Both the position numbers and the translations under genes were made by a program. DNA of 64,000 nucleotides from an uncultured Sphingomonadaceae bacterium (GTDB taxonomy: Bacteria > Pseudomonadota > Alphaproteobacteria > Sphingomonadales > Sphingomonadaceae): the NCBI GenBank assembly GCA_938050045.1, contig CALLJS010000006.1, positions 62,001 through 126,000 of the forward strand, given 5' to 3'. Below, one piece after another: positions 1 through 8,453 of this stretch (positions are counted from its first letter, which is position 1; every line of letters starts with the position of its first letter). The notes beneath the pieces were generated by a model. The model had not been told where the DNA came from and searched no databases. It saw only the letters and a list, made by a program, of their open reading frames with translations.

Positions 1-892
1 ATTTTACAGCTTCATCGATACAATATTGCGCCGCACCTAATGATGAAGCCGCTTGGCGAATACGGTTCTCATGGACAAAATGTTGCGCGCAAGCCAGCCC
101 ATAATCCGCATCCCCCAAAACATCTTGGGCAGGAATCCAGACATTATTAAAGCCGCATTTTGGATGATCGGTGGGCATATTAAATGTCCACATATAGTCC
201 CCGACTTCAAACCCAACCGCATCGGTCGGCACTATGAAACAACCAATACCGCGTGCATCACCATCCTGACCGCTATGGCGCGCAAAGGTCATAACATGAG
301 TCGCTTTATGCAGCCCTGTAATCCACATTTTTTCGCCATCAATACGCCAACCATCTTTGCCATTGCGCATTTCTCTTACCGCGCGCGTTTCCATCCAAGT
401 GGCATCCGAACCATGCGCTTCCTCGGTTAAGCCAAACGCCCATAGCATTTTACCATCGAGCATAGCCGGTATATAATCCGATTTTTGTTTTTCAGTGCCA
501 AAATCACGCACCATCAGCGGCTGAACCAAATTACCGACTATTGAATTTTCATTTTGCAGATCATTATGCAGACCCAGTCCTTTTTCAGCAAGATGCTCTC
601 TTATCCGCGCCATCGCCAAATTATTACCATTTTGGCCACCATATTCACGCGGCAAGGCAAAGCGATAATGCCCAGCTTCATCTGCTAAACCGCGCATTTG
701 CTCCAGTAAATCTTCCCACTCTTGGGTTGGTAATCCTTGATTATCCCAATCGGTACGCGAATGCTCGCGCCGATGATCGAAAAAACGCATATTATCATCA
801 GCCTGCTGCAATGGCTGAATCTTTGCCTCGATAAATGCATCAAGCGTGGCCAGATAATCTTCAATCTCTGTGGGAATAGAAAAATTGCTCAT
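1..892 (-). CDS. Acyl-CoA dehydrogenase (partial, C-terminus off window)
   Basis: Flavin-dependent acyl-CoA dehydrogenase of the ACAD10/11-like type, which oxidises the alpha-beta bond of acyl-CoA. About 297 N-terminal codons are visible and the frame stays open to the window edge. The start is ATG at 892, read as MSNFSIPTEIEDYL. The typical FAD/substrate loop WAFGLTEEAHGSDAT is near residue 150 and GEKMWITGLHK near 185; the visible part ends in RIRQAASSLGAAQYCIDEA, the usual helix of the C-terminal domain. The catalytic Glu region lies outside the window. The gene begins one base after the stop of the phosphotransferase gene, so the two are probably translated together. In animals these two domains are fused in ACAD10/11 (family knowledge). 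The substrate is not predictable here. Confidence 0.9.
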   Translation of the reverse strand, partial: MSNFSIPTEIEDYLATLDAFIEAKIQPLQQADDNMRFFDHRREHSRTDWDNQGLPTQEWEDLLEQMRGLADEAGHYRFALPREYGGQNGNNLAMARIREHLAEKGLGLHNDLQNENSIVGNLVQPLMVRDFGTEKQKSDYIPAMLDGKMLWAFGLTEEAHGSDATWMETRAVREMRNGKDGWRIDGEKMWITGLHKATHVMTFARHSGQDGDARGIGCFIVPTDAVGFEVGDYMWTFNMPTDHPKCGFNNVWIPAQDVLGDADYGLACAQHFVHENRIRQAASSLGAAQYCIDEAVK

Positions 893-893
893 A

Positions 894-2303
894 TCATGCC
901 TTTGCTTTTGGTGTCATCCGCCATTTTTTCTGCGCCACTTTGACAGCAGCATAATGGGGTTGATCGATGGTAATTTTCTCTAGCGCGCAAAGCCGCAAAT
1001 GATTAATGACAGCATTATCGCCTGATACAGCCTGCTGGGCAATATTGTGCTCGGTCAAATTGGCTATAATTTCCTGGCGTTCTCTTTGTTGACGCGCGAA
1101 TAGCGCGCCATAGCGCAAAGAACGCTCTACATTAGCAAGGGCATTTCTGGCCACGCGCGCTTCGAATAGATCGCGCCCTCTTGCTTGGGCGATAACGCCC
1201 TCATCCCATTCATATAAAGCGCGAATTAATTCACCAACCTTAGTGGCTCCAGCGGGGGTAGCTCCAGCGGGGTTTAGATTATGCACAGGACAGTCCCATT
1301 CGCTTACTGCATTGGAAACAGGAGCATCGCCTTCCAAGAGCAAGAGCAAATCAAGCTCAACCTCTGATACGCGCGTGCCAATAACCGCACGCTCAAGCGT
1401 CCTTTCTGCTCGCACGCGCCATGAATCGAGCATTTTCAAGCACACTATGCCCCACCAAAGCGTCGAAAATAATAACCAAAAATCAAATCGGCCCCTATCA
1501 ATAGTGCGCCCGCTAATGGTTTGATAATGATGGATGAATGCATCAATTTGACCAAATCCTCCAACGGGCTTTTCATATTGTCCAAACCTCCACGAAGGGG
1601 CGCACATATAGGCCAAATCTTGCTCTGCATTTCCAATATGACCCAGCTCCCAATCCAATATTGCCGAGACGCCATTATCATCAATCAGCAAATTACCCAT
1701 GCGAAAATCACCATGCAAAAATACAGTTTCGCCAGCATTGGGACATAACGTCTCGAGGCTCAAAAAAGCCCAATCAAATATTGGTAAATGCGCTTCAAAA
1801 GCCTGATAATCTTGCTTTAAGCTATGCAGCATTGCTTTGGGGCTATCATGCCTTACCCCTCTAGATATTGGTAGATTATGGATGGACGATAATTGCGCGG
1901 CGCATTGCTGCAATAGCTTTTCGTAAAATTGCTTATCGCTATGGGCTTTGAATATCTTGTGCGGTACAGACTCACCCGACATATATTGCATGATAAATCC
2001 ATACCCAAGGGCATCGCTTTTTTCTATCTTAGCAATGATTGCGGGTACCTTTAGGCCATTATCATGAGCAATAGCAATAATATCGGCTTGATGGTCTAAC
2101 GATAAAGCCTCAGAAAGTGGGTTTTCATCGTCTTCGCGCCGCATAATATAGGGAATATTATCATATTCAAAATACCAGCTTTGCGCACTCGCTCCTCCGG
2201 TCAGGCGTTGCAGCTTATCAACTTCATTTTTGCTATCAAAAATACGATTGCATAATCGATTTAACTGTGCGCTAATTTCATTATTGGAGTGAATATCGTT
2301 AAT
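894..2303 (-). CDS. APH-family phosphotransferase (ACAD10/11 partner), probable ATT start
   Basis: Kinase-like protein of the aminoglycoside phosphotransferase fold, about 469 aa. The catalytic motif VFLHGDFRMGN is near residue 197 and the metal-binding ILDWELGHIG near 217. In ACAD10/11 systems this domain is thought to phosphorylate hydroxyacyl-CoA so that it can be dehydrated (family knowledge). The first ATG, at 2144, would remove the nucleotide-binding strand. Reading upstream in frame gives LQRLTGGASAQSWYFEYDN, the expected N-terminus, and no ATG, GTG or TTG before the stop at 2304-2306. The codon right after that stop is ATT at 2303, preceded by a Shine-Dalgarno AGAGGGG eight bases away, so ATT is the best start. 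A 15-bp in-frame duplication at 1243-1272 gives a PAGAT repeat. It is followed directly by the dehydrogenase gene. Confidence 0.85.
   Translation of the reverse strand: MNDIHSNNEISAQLNRLCNRIFDSKNEVDKLQRLTGGASAQSWYFEYDNIPYIMRREDDENPLSEALSLDHQADIIAIAHDNGLKVPAIIAKIEKSDALGYGFIMQYMSGESVPHKIFKAHSDKQFYEKLLQQCAAQLSSIHNLPISRGVRHDSPKAMLHSLKQDYQAFEAHLPIFDWAFLSLETLCPNAGETVFLHGDFRMGNLLIDDNGVSAILDWELGHIGNAEQDLAYMCAPSWRFGQYEKPVGGFGQIDAFIHHYQTISGRTIDRGRFDFWLLFSTLWWGIVCLKMLDSWRVRAERTLERAVIGTRVSEVELDLLLLLEGDAPVSNAVSEWDCPVHNLNPAGATPAGATKVGELIRALYEWDEGVIAQARGRDLFEARVARNALANVERSLRYGALFARQQRERQEIIANLTEHNIAQQAVSGDNAVINHLRLCALEKITIDQPHYAAVKVAQKKWRMTPKAKA
1243..1272. repeat. 15-bp tandem duplication inside the phosphotransferase gene
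   Basis: Two adjacent 15-base units, GTGGCTCCAGCGGGG and GTAGCTCCAGCGGGG, differ at one base. In the minus-strand protein they encode a doubled PAGAT peptide in a linker, leaving the frame intact. Confidence 0.85.
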
Positions 2304-2336
2304 CTAAAAAACCCCTCTTAACAAAGATATAACGCC

Positions 2337-2981
2337 TTAAGACACCAAATGCAAATCGGCATTGTTTTTATTCGTCAAAGCGACTGCATCCGCCTCTAAG
2401 CCTGCAAAAATGACAGAAATAATTATCTTTAATTTTTCGACAGGTAATTTTTCATGCATCTGAATTAAACTATCTGGATTCACATAGGGATACACCATTA
2501 AATTCACGAATGAGACAGCAGCATCAATGGTCAAGCCTTTGAAATATCCATTATCCATCGCCTCTGACACGATCATAGCCAGATAATGATCGCCAAGATC
2601 AACATAGCCTTCAACAACATCATAATGTTGCTCGCCCAATTCACAATAGCTGCGAAATAATTCGGGTTCTTTGACAAAACTTGCACGCATCAAAAGAAAC
2701 CGCCGTGCGAAAAATTCATATAATTTTGTTTCTACTGGCAAATCAGATGCCGTGACTTCTTCCATGATTTTGACTTTATCGCTGAACCAATTTTCAGCAA
2801 TGGCTTCCCACAATGCCTCTTTGCTCTCATAGAAACGATAAATATTGGATTGCGACATATCGGCCTCGCGGGCAATTTCTTGGAGCGTCACTTCAACCGC
2901 TCCGCGCTTACGGATTAATTGTTCAACGATACCCAATATCATTTTTTGACCCGCTTCTATATCGGTTTGAGGGCGTGCCAT
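2337..2981 (-). CDS. TetR/AcrR family transcriptional regulator
   Basis: A 214-aa DNA-binding regulator. The N-terminal helix-turn-helix is clear around residues 30-55 (VTLQEIAREADMSQSNIYRF followed by YESKEALWEAI). The C-terminal ligand-binding part is not assignable to a ligand. It lies upstream of the phosphotransferase/acyl-CoA dehydrogenase pair on the same strand, so it may control that pair or other lipid genes; this is inference from position only. TetR proteins usually repress by binding a palindrome near their own promoter, but no convincing operator was identified in the 66-bp gap to dinB. Confidence 0.9.
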   Translation of the reverse strand: MARPQTDIEAGQKMILGIVEQLIRKRGAVEVTLQEIAREADMSQSNIYRFYESKEALWEAIAENWFSDKVKIMEEVTASDLPVETKLYEFFARRFLLMRASFVKEPELFRSYCELGEQHYDVVEGYVDLGDHYLAMIVSEAMDNGYFKGLTIDAAVSFVNLMVYPYVNPDSLIQMHEKLPVEKLKIIISVIFAGLEADAVALTNKNNADLHLVS

Positions 2982-3047
2982 TTCATACTCCGTTTTATAT
3001 TGGTAGAACAGTTTTATGATAAATGAATAAATTCTTCAATACTCATT

Positions 3048-4178
3048 TTAAGAAAAATCAAAACTTTTTTGATTATCCTGATTTCGGACATTTTTAATCG
3101 CTGGTTTTTTGGCGACGCCTTCCAAATTTGTCAGAGTTAATCCCAATAATCTTACACCCTTTTCGGCGGGCAAAATAATATCCAAAATTGCCCTAGAAAT
3201 TGCGCTAAATTCAGCTTTATCAATGATATTGCGTTCCAAGGATCTTGATCGGGTGATTTGTTGAAAATCGCTATATTTGGCTTTCAAGACTATCGTTCGG
3301 CCTTGCGCTTGATTTTTCTCAATCCGCTCCCAAACAATATCGATAATATGGTCTAATGCGGCCATTAAATCTGCATTGCTCCATTTATCCGTGCGATAGG
3401 TTAATTCACCGCCAATAGATTTTCGAATGCGATTGGCCTTAACAGGGCGATGGTCAATGCCGCGCGCCGCCGAGAATAAATATTCGCCCCAACTGCCAAA
3501 ATTCTCGGTAAACCAATGCTCTGGCTTGTCGAGCAAATCGCTGCCTTTATGCACATTTAATTTGGCCATTTTTTCAGCCGTACGCGGCCCGACACCATGA
3601 AAACGGCGCACGGGTAATGATGCCACAAATTCAGGGCCTTGTTCTGGCAATATAACGCACATGCCATTGGGTTTATTTTGATCGCTGGCAATTTTGGCGA
3701 TAAATTTATTATAAGAAACTCCTGCGCTCGCCGTTAATCCTGTTTCAGATTCAATATCTGCACGGATCATCTTTGCTATTTTAATAGCACTGCCAATGCC
3801 TTGTTTATCATGGCTCACATCCAAATAAGCTTCATCGAGCGAGAGCGGTTCGATCATATCGCTATGCTGGGCGAATATCGCTCTAATCTGCTGAGAGACT
3901 TGCCGATACACATCAAACCTATGCGCTACAAAAATCAAATCTGGGCATAATCTTTTCGCTATACTCGATGGCATGGCTGATTTGACACCAAATAGCCGCG
4001 CCTCATAGCTAGCAGCGGCCACCACACCGCGTTTTGCACTCCCGCCCACGGCCACAGCTTTGCCGCGTAATTCAGGGTTATCGCGCTGCTCTACGCTAGC
4101 AAAAAATGCATCCATATCGATATGGATGATTTTGCGACCATCATCCTTGCGATCGTCAGGGAGCGATTCATTACTCAT
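3048..4178 (-). CDS. dinB: DNA polymerase IV (Y-family translesion polymerase)
   Basis: A 376-aa error-prone DNA polymerase that copies past damaged bases. The first catalytic motif HIDMDAFFASVEQ is at residues 19-31, with Asp21 and Asp23 as probable metal ligands. The second, LSLDEAYLDVS, has Asp115 and Glu116. The helix-hairpin-helix region follows around 170-215 (RFHGVGPRTAEKMAKL) and the little-finger domain fills 240-350. The C-terminus ends QKSFDFS, which resembles a sliding-clamp binding motif of the QxxxF type. Length is normal for DinB. No LexA box was identified upstream. It is divergent from the MFS gene beginning at 4295. Confidence 0.95.
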   Translation of the reverse strand: MSNESLPDDRKDDGRKIIHIDMDAFFASVEQRDNPELRGKAVAVGGSAKRGVVAAASYEARLFGVKSAMPSSIAKRLCPDLIFVAHRFDVYRQVSQQIRAIFAQHSDMIEPLSLDEAYLDVSHDKQGIGSAIKIAKMIRADIESETGLTASAGVSYNKFIAKIASDQNKPNGMCVILPEQGPEFVASLPVRRFHGVGPRTAEKMAKLNVHKGSDLLDKPEHWFTENFGSWGEYLFSAARGIDHRPVKANRIRKSIGGELTYRTDKWSNADLMAALDHIIDIVWERIEKNQAQGRTIVLKAKYSDFQQITRSRSLERNIIDKAEFSAISRAILDIILPAEKGVRLLGLTLTNLEGVAKKPAIKNVRNQDNQKSFDFS

Positions 4179-4294
4179 GCTTTTGATTTACGGGCTGCGC
4201 GGCAATCGTGCAACCATATCGGCATAAATATAGATAGGGCGCAATAGCCCCCTTTTATCTGGTCAAACCAAATAGAAAAGCGCATGGGAGGAGG

Positions 4295-5560
4295 ATGAAC
4301 GCGCAAATATCAGATGAATCTTCCAATGATCTGCCCATAAGCCCCATCGAATTAACATGGATGATGGCACTTACAATGGCGCTCAATGCAATGGCCTTAG
4401 ATTCGATGCTTCCCGCCTTTCCTGCGCTACAATCTGCCTTTGGATTGGACGGTAATGAGGTGCAATATATCATCGGTATTTATTTGGTGGGTATGGGCGC
4501 AGGGGCTATAATTTATGGCCCATTATCAGATCGCTATGGCCGAAAGCCCATCATGCTATCGACGATAAGCCTATTTTCTTTTTTCAGCCTTGCGAGCTGC
4601 TTTGCGCCCAATTTCACTCTATTTCTGCTGCTTCGGCTAGCACAAGGGCTGTGCGGCGCGGCCATGGGTGTGCTGGTCATATCCATCATACGCGATAAAT
4701 TTGAAGGCGATGCGATGGCCAAACGCATGTCGCTGATATTTCTGACCTTTATGATTGTGCCTATTATCGCGCCGAGCATTGGACAGGCGATATTATGGGG
4801 GGCTAGCTGGCACTATATTTTCTTTGGTCTAGCGGGCATTGCGATCATCATGGCCTTTTGGATTTCGCGCCGTTTACCCGAAACATTAGACCCTAAAAAT
4901 ATCATCCCGATTAAGCCCAAGCTCATCGCAAAAACTTGGAAATATGTCGCCTCCAATGGCCATGCCACCGCCTATATTGGGGCAAGCGGTATGACCCAAG
5001 CTGGCCTTTATGGATATTTGAGCAGCGCCCAACAAATATTCGATATTACCTTTGGTGCAGCAGATTTTTTCATATATGGATTTGCTATTATCGCCATTGG
5101 TATCGCCGTTACTAATTTCACCAACAGTAAAATTGTCATGCGCTTTGGCACGCGGCGCGTATCGCATAGCGCATTATTCATGTTCATATTGTGCGGTTTT
5201 CTGCAAATAGCAGCGGCCTATTTCTATCCGCAATCTTTGACGCTTTTCATCATTGTCATCACCGTAAATATGGCGATGATCGGATTTACATCCTCTAATT
5301 TCAGCGCCATCGCTATGCAACCATTTGGCGCGATGGCGGGAACAGCATCTTCGTTTCAGACATTTTTGCGTACATTAATAGGCGCATTATTGGGCGCGCT
5401 TATCGGCCAACAATTTGATGGCACTATGCTGCCCGTCTCCATCGGTTTTGCTAGCACGGGCGTGATTGCATTAATGCTGATATTATATGCGGAGAAAGGG
5501 AAATTATTCACCCGCCCCAATCTGGCACCCCCACCAAGGGGGATGGCCAGCGGGCGATGA
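4295..5560 (+). CDS. Bcr/CflA family drug-resistance MFS exporter
   Basis: A 421-aa inner-membrane transporter with twelve predicted transmembrane segments. The MFS signature GPLSDRYGRKP is at residues 75-85, between segments 2 and 3. Early residues such as LDSMLPAFPALQSAFG are typical of the Bcr/CflA subfamily, which exports bicyclomycin, chloramphenicol and other small molecules (family knowledge); the true substrate is unknown. The start is ATG at 4295, with a strong GGAGGAGG site directly upstream. It is convergent with the sodium symporter gene. Confidence 0.92.
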   Translation: MNAQISDESSNDLPISPIELTWMMALTMALNAMALDSMLPAFPALQSAFGLDGNEVQYIIGIYLVGMGAGAIIYGPLSDRYGRKPIMLSTISLFSFFSLASCFAPNFTLFLLLRLAQGLCGAAMGVLVISIIRDKFEGDAMAKRMSLIFLTFMIVPIIAPSIGQAILWGASWHYIFFGLAGIAIIMAFWISRRLPETLDPKNIIPIKPKLIAKTWKYVASNGHATAYIGASGMTQAGLYGYLSSAQQIFDITFGAADFFIYGFAIIAIGIAVTNFTNSKIVMRFGTRRVSHSALFMFILCGFLQIAAAYFYPQSLTLFIIVITVNMAMIGFTSSNFSAIAMQPFGAMAGTASSFQTFLRTLIGALLGALIGQQFDGTMLPVSIGFASTGVIALMLILYAEKGKLFTRPNLAPPPRGMASGR

Positions 5561-5588
5561 ATTTCGTCCAATATTAACTGTCCTAATA

Positions 5589-7010
5589 TTAATTGGGCAA
5601 TAAGTCTGGGAATAATCCGAATATTAGGACTAAACCAACCGCTACTGGGCTGACCCAAGCTGTCAAGAAACGATAAAAAGCCAATTTACCGCCGTTTAAG
5701 GACGTTTGGCCATCCACCAATTTCTTATCCGCTTTCCAACCAATGAATATAGTCGTGATTAAAGCCGCCACGGGCAGCAATATTTTGCCGACAAAGCCAT
5801 CAATCATGTCCATAATATTGGTTTCAGCGAAAATAGTCCAGAATCCCAATATTCTAATTTCGCTCCATATATTGAGCGAAAGCGCACAGGCTACGCCTAC
5901 TAAGAAGATTAGTCCCCCTACAATCCATGCAGCTATAGCACGGCTGCATTGAAACTTCTTAATCGCCCAAGCCACAACGGCCTCCAAAAGCGATATAGAG
6001 CTGGTGAGAGCCGCAAAGAAAATCAGCACAAAGAATAACATACCAATAAAAGAGCCAGCGGGCATGGATTGAAATGCGATTGGCAGCGATTTAAATACCA
6101 ATGTCGAGCCAGCAGCAACGTCCAAACCAGCCGAAAATACAATTGGAAAAATCATCAGGCCAGCGATTATGGCCACGCCCGTATCCGCAAAAGCAATCAT
6201 CCCAGCAGTAGGCGCCAATTTTGTTTCTTTGGGAACATAAGCGCCATAGGTGATAAGCGCAGCACTCCCCACGCTCATCGAGAATAGGGCCTGTCCTAGC
6301 GCTTCATTGACAACGCTAGGACTAAGTTTGGAAAAATCGGGGGTAAATAGAAAGGCTATGGCTTTGGCAAACTCACCCACAAAAGCACCATAAATGGTGA
6401 TACAGACCAACAAGATAAAAAATATCGGCATCAAATAGGTAGCCGCTTTTTCAATACCATCGGTCACACCGCGCGCGACAATGGCGATGGTCAGAAACAT
6501 GAATATTACATGCATGGATAATAATATTCTATTATTCTCAAAAAGATTATCCATGCGCTGCGGGATTTCTTCCTTTGTCTCATTGAGCAATGCCCCCGCA
6601 AAAGGATCGCCGCTGATTAAATTACCAAAAAAGTCACCGATAAAGACGCCGACATAATAGAGCACCCAGCCCGCAATCACGCTGTAAAAAGTAAGGATAA
6701 GGAAAGCGGCGCTGATACCGATACCACCAAAAGCAGCCCAGCCTTTACTAACATTCGAGTCTGAGGCTAATTTCTCGGCACTATGATAAGCATCAGCGCG
6801 ACCATTACGGCCGATTAAAATCTCCGATAAAACCAACGGTAGTCCAATTAAAACAACGCACGCAATATAGATGAGCACAAATGCGCCGCCGCCATTTTCG
6901 CCAGCAAGCGTTGGAAAACGCCATATATTGCCCAAACCAACGGCAGCTCCAACCGCTGCTAAGATAAAGGCGGTGCGCGATGACCAACCTTCTTGTTTTA
7001 CTGCTACCAT
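5589..7010 (-). CDS. Sodium-dependent transporter, SNF/NSS family
   Basis: A 473-aa membrane symporter of the neurotransmitter:sodium symporter (LeuT-like) family, which imports amino acids or related solutes with sodium. The family signature AAVGAAVGLGNIWRFP lies in the first transmembrane segment (about residues 17-32), where sodium and substrate bind. About eleven to twelve hydrophobic segments follow. Length is usual for bacterial NSS proteins. The substrate cannot be told from sequence. It is transcribed toward the Bcr/CflA gene and shares no obvious operon. Confidence 0.93.
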   Translation of the reverse strand: MVAVKQEGWSSRTAFILAAVGAAVGLGNIWRFPTLAGENGGGAFVLIYIACVVLIGLPLVLSEILIGRNGRADAYHSAEKLASDSNVSKGWAAFGGIGISAAFLILTFYSVIAGWVLYYVGVFIGDFFGNLISGDPFAGALLNETKEEIPQRMDNLFENNRILLSMHVIFMFLTIAIVARGVTDGIEKAATYLMPIFFILLVCITIYGAFVGEFAKAIAFLFTPDFSKLSPSVVNEALGQALFSMSVGSAALITYGAYVPKETKLAPTAGMIAFADTGVAIIAGLMIFPIVFSAGLDVAAGSTLVFKSLPIAFQSMPAGSFIGMLFFVLIFFAALTSSISLLEAVVAWAIKKFQCSRAIAAWIVGGLIFLVGVACALSLNIWSEIRILGFWTIFAETNIMDMIDGFVGKILLPVAALITTIFIGWKADKKLVDGQTSLNGGKLAFYRFLTAWVSPVAVGLVLIFGLFPDLLPN

Positions 7011-7068
7011 TATTCTCTCCCAAAAATCCGGCGTTTAACACCCTTATTATTGTGTAATAAAATTTCGT

Positions 7069-7449
7069 TTAGCCCTTATTTAACATAGGGCCAAGCAATT
7101 TCCCTGCAAAAATATGCACATGCAAATGCGGAACTTCTTGATGGGCATCGCGGCCGATATTGGCCAAGAGACGATAGCCGCTCTCCACCATGCCAGCCGC
7201 ACGCGCAACATGACCCACACCGCGCACAAATTCAGCTATCTCGGTATCGCTGCCGCGTGCTGAAAAATCATCCCAACTGACATAAGCGCCTTTTGGAATG
7301 ACCAAAATATGATACGGTGCTTGCGGATTTATATCATGAAAAGCAAGGACATAATCATTTTCATAAACCGTTTTATTGGGGATTTCACCACGCAATATTT
7401 TTGCAAAAATATTATTATCATCATATTCTAATGTTGGATCAATCGCCAT
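7069..7449 (-). CDS. HIT family nucleotide hydrolase/transferase
   Basis: A 126-aa histidine-triad protein. The triad HLHVHIF has His108, His110 and His112, near the C-terminus. Such proteins hydrolyse nucleoside phosphoramidates and related AMP conjugates (family knowledge). It lies just downstream of hisE on the same strand with a 52-bp gap. A hisE-HIT pair at the end of histidine clusters is common in alphaproteobacteria, so co-transcription is likely, though the rest of the his cluster is absent here. Confidence 0.94.
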   Translation of the reverse strand: MAIDPTLEYDDNNIFAKILRGEIPNKTVYENDYVLAFHDINPQAPYHILVIPKGAYVSWDDFSARGSDTEIAEFVRGVGHVARAAGMVESGYRLLANIGRDAHQEVPHLHVHIFAGKLLGPMLNKG

Positions 7450-7501
7450 TTCTGCCTGCCTTATATTATGTCAATTATATGCATATTGAGCGCGTTCATC
7501 A

Positions 7502-7816
7502 TCATATTCTATTGGCTTTTTCAGCGATGCCAGAGACACCCTCACGCCGCTCAAGCTCTGTGCACACATCGGCAAAATCAATATCCATATCCGCGAGCAG
7601 CATCAAATGATGAAACAATAGATCAGCCGACTCGGCCACCATCTCTTCTTTTGACCCTATCATAGAGGCTATCACCGTTTCGACAGCTTCTTCACCTAAT
7701 TTTTTGGCGATTTCAGCGCGTCCTTTGCTCGCTAGCTTTGCCACATAGCTTGTATCGGCTGAGGATGTTCTGCGCTGCGCAATAATCTTTTCCAAAGTAG
7801 CAATAATATCTGTCAT
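7502..7816 (-). CDS. hisE: Phosphoribosyl-ATP pyrophosphatase
   Basis: A 104-aa enzyme for the second step of histidine synthesis, hydrolysing phosphoribosyl-ATP to phosphoribosyl-AMP. The body carries the family core SYVAKLASKGRAEIAKKLGE followed by EAVETVIASM and the DLLFHHLMLL helix. The start is ATG at 7816, giving MTDIIATLEKI, with GAGGG just upstream; a longer frame to 7897 would overlap the MarR gene and adds nothing conserved. It follows the MarR gene by eight bases, so the two are probably in one transcript. No other his genes are in the window. Confidence 0.93.
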   Translation of the reverse strand: MTDIIATLEKIIAQRRTSSADTSYVAKLASKGRAEIAKKLGEEAVETVIASMIGSKEEMVAESADLLFHHLMLLADMDIDFADVCTELERREGVSGIAEKANRI

Positions 7817-7824
7817 ATTTCCCT

Positions 7825-8367
7825 CTAACCCAATTTGCGCAATGCTGCGATCATCGGTAGATCTTCTGCGGGAATTAATCCCTCTAACACCCGCCAAAAA
7901 CCAGATACGCTATCTTGTCCTGCTTTGGTATAGGCATTGGACAAGCCTTGGCGCAAATCATCAAATAATTGCGCCTCTAATGCTGCGCCGCTCTCGGTCA
8001 GCCGCAATAATTTTTGCCGCCTATCCGATAGGCCAGGGCGCGTCTCGATTAAATCTCTGTTCGTTAATTCGCTTAATACGCGGCCCAAAGATTGTTTTGT
8101 AATCGCCAAAAATCTGAGCAATTCTCCAACGGTGAGATCGGGCTTACGCGCGATAAAATACAGCGCTCTATGATGCGCTCGGCCCAATCCTTGCTTGGCC
8201 AATCTAGTATCAATAGCTGCGGTCAAACGGGTATAGCCGAAATATAATAATTCCGCACCGCGTCTGATTTCATCTTCGCGCAAAAAGAGCGGCGATGCGC
8301 CGATAGAGACATTTCGATCGCGCGATTCTATTTTATAAGGGTCAGCCATGTTGACGTATATATCCAT
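7825..8367 (-). CDS. MarR family regulator, PetP-like
   Basis: A 180-aa winged-helix regulator. The DNA-binding region spans about residues 70-125 (LTVGELLRFLAITKQSLGRV, then SDRRQKLLRLTESG in the wing). The N-terminal stretch LFLREDEIRRGAELLYFGY and the sequence GRAHHRALYFI resemble PetP, a MarR protein described next to petR in Rhodobacter; this is recognition from memory, not a search. A second ATG at 8349 (MADPYKIES) is an alternative start. It is divergent from ilvE across an 86-bp gap and upstream of hisE. It may regulate either side, but that is inference. Confidence 0.85.
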   Translation of the reverse strand: MDIYVNMADPYKIESRDRNVSIGASPLFLREDEIRRGAELLYFGYTRLTAAIDTRLAKQGLGRAHHRALYFIARKPDLTVGELLRFLAITKQSLGRVLSELTNRDLIETRPGLSDRRQKLLRLTESGAALEAQLFDDLRQGLSNAYTKAGQDSVSGFWRVLEGLIPAEDLPMIAALRKLG

Positions 8368-8396
8368 GATGGTAAGAGATTGGCAACCCTATCCTG

Positions 8397-8425
8397 TTAA
8401 CAACATCATTATCCGCAGATATAAT
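8397..8425 (+). promoter_or_regulatory. Sigma70-type promoter for ilvE
   Basis: TTAACA at 8397-8402 and TATAAT at 8420-8425 are separated by exactly 17 bases, and the ilvE start codon is 28 bases further on. The -35 box sits in a short palindrome (TGTTAACA) that could also serve as an operator for the divergent MarR protein; that part is speculation. Confidence 0.65.
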
Positions 8426-8453
8426 ATGCGCCCAATGAGATGAGATAAATATC

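Noticed and set aside
53-430. Plus-strand frame opposite the acyl-CoA dehydrogenase
   Set aside because: The minus strand carries an intact family sequence, so this is a shadow frame.
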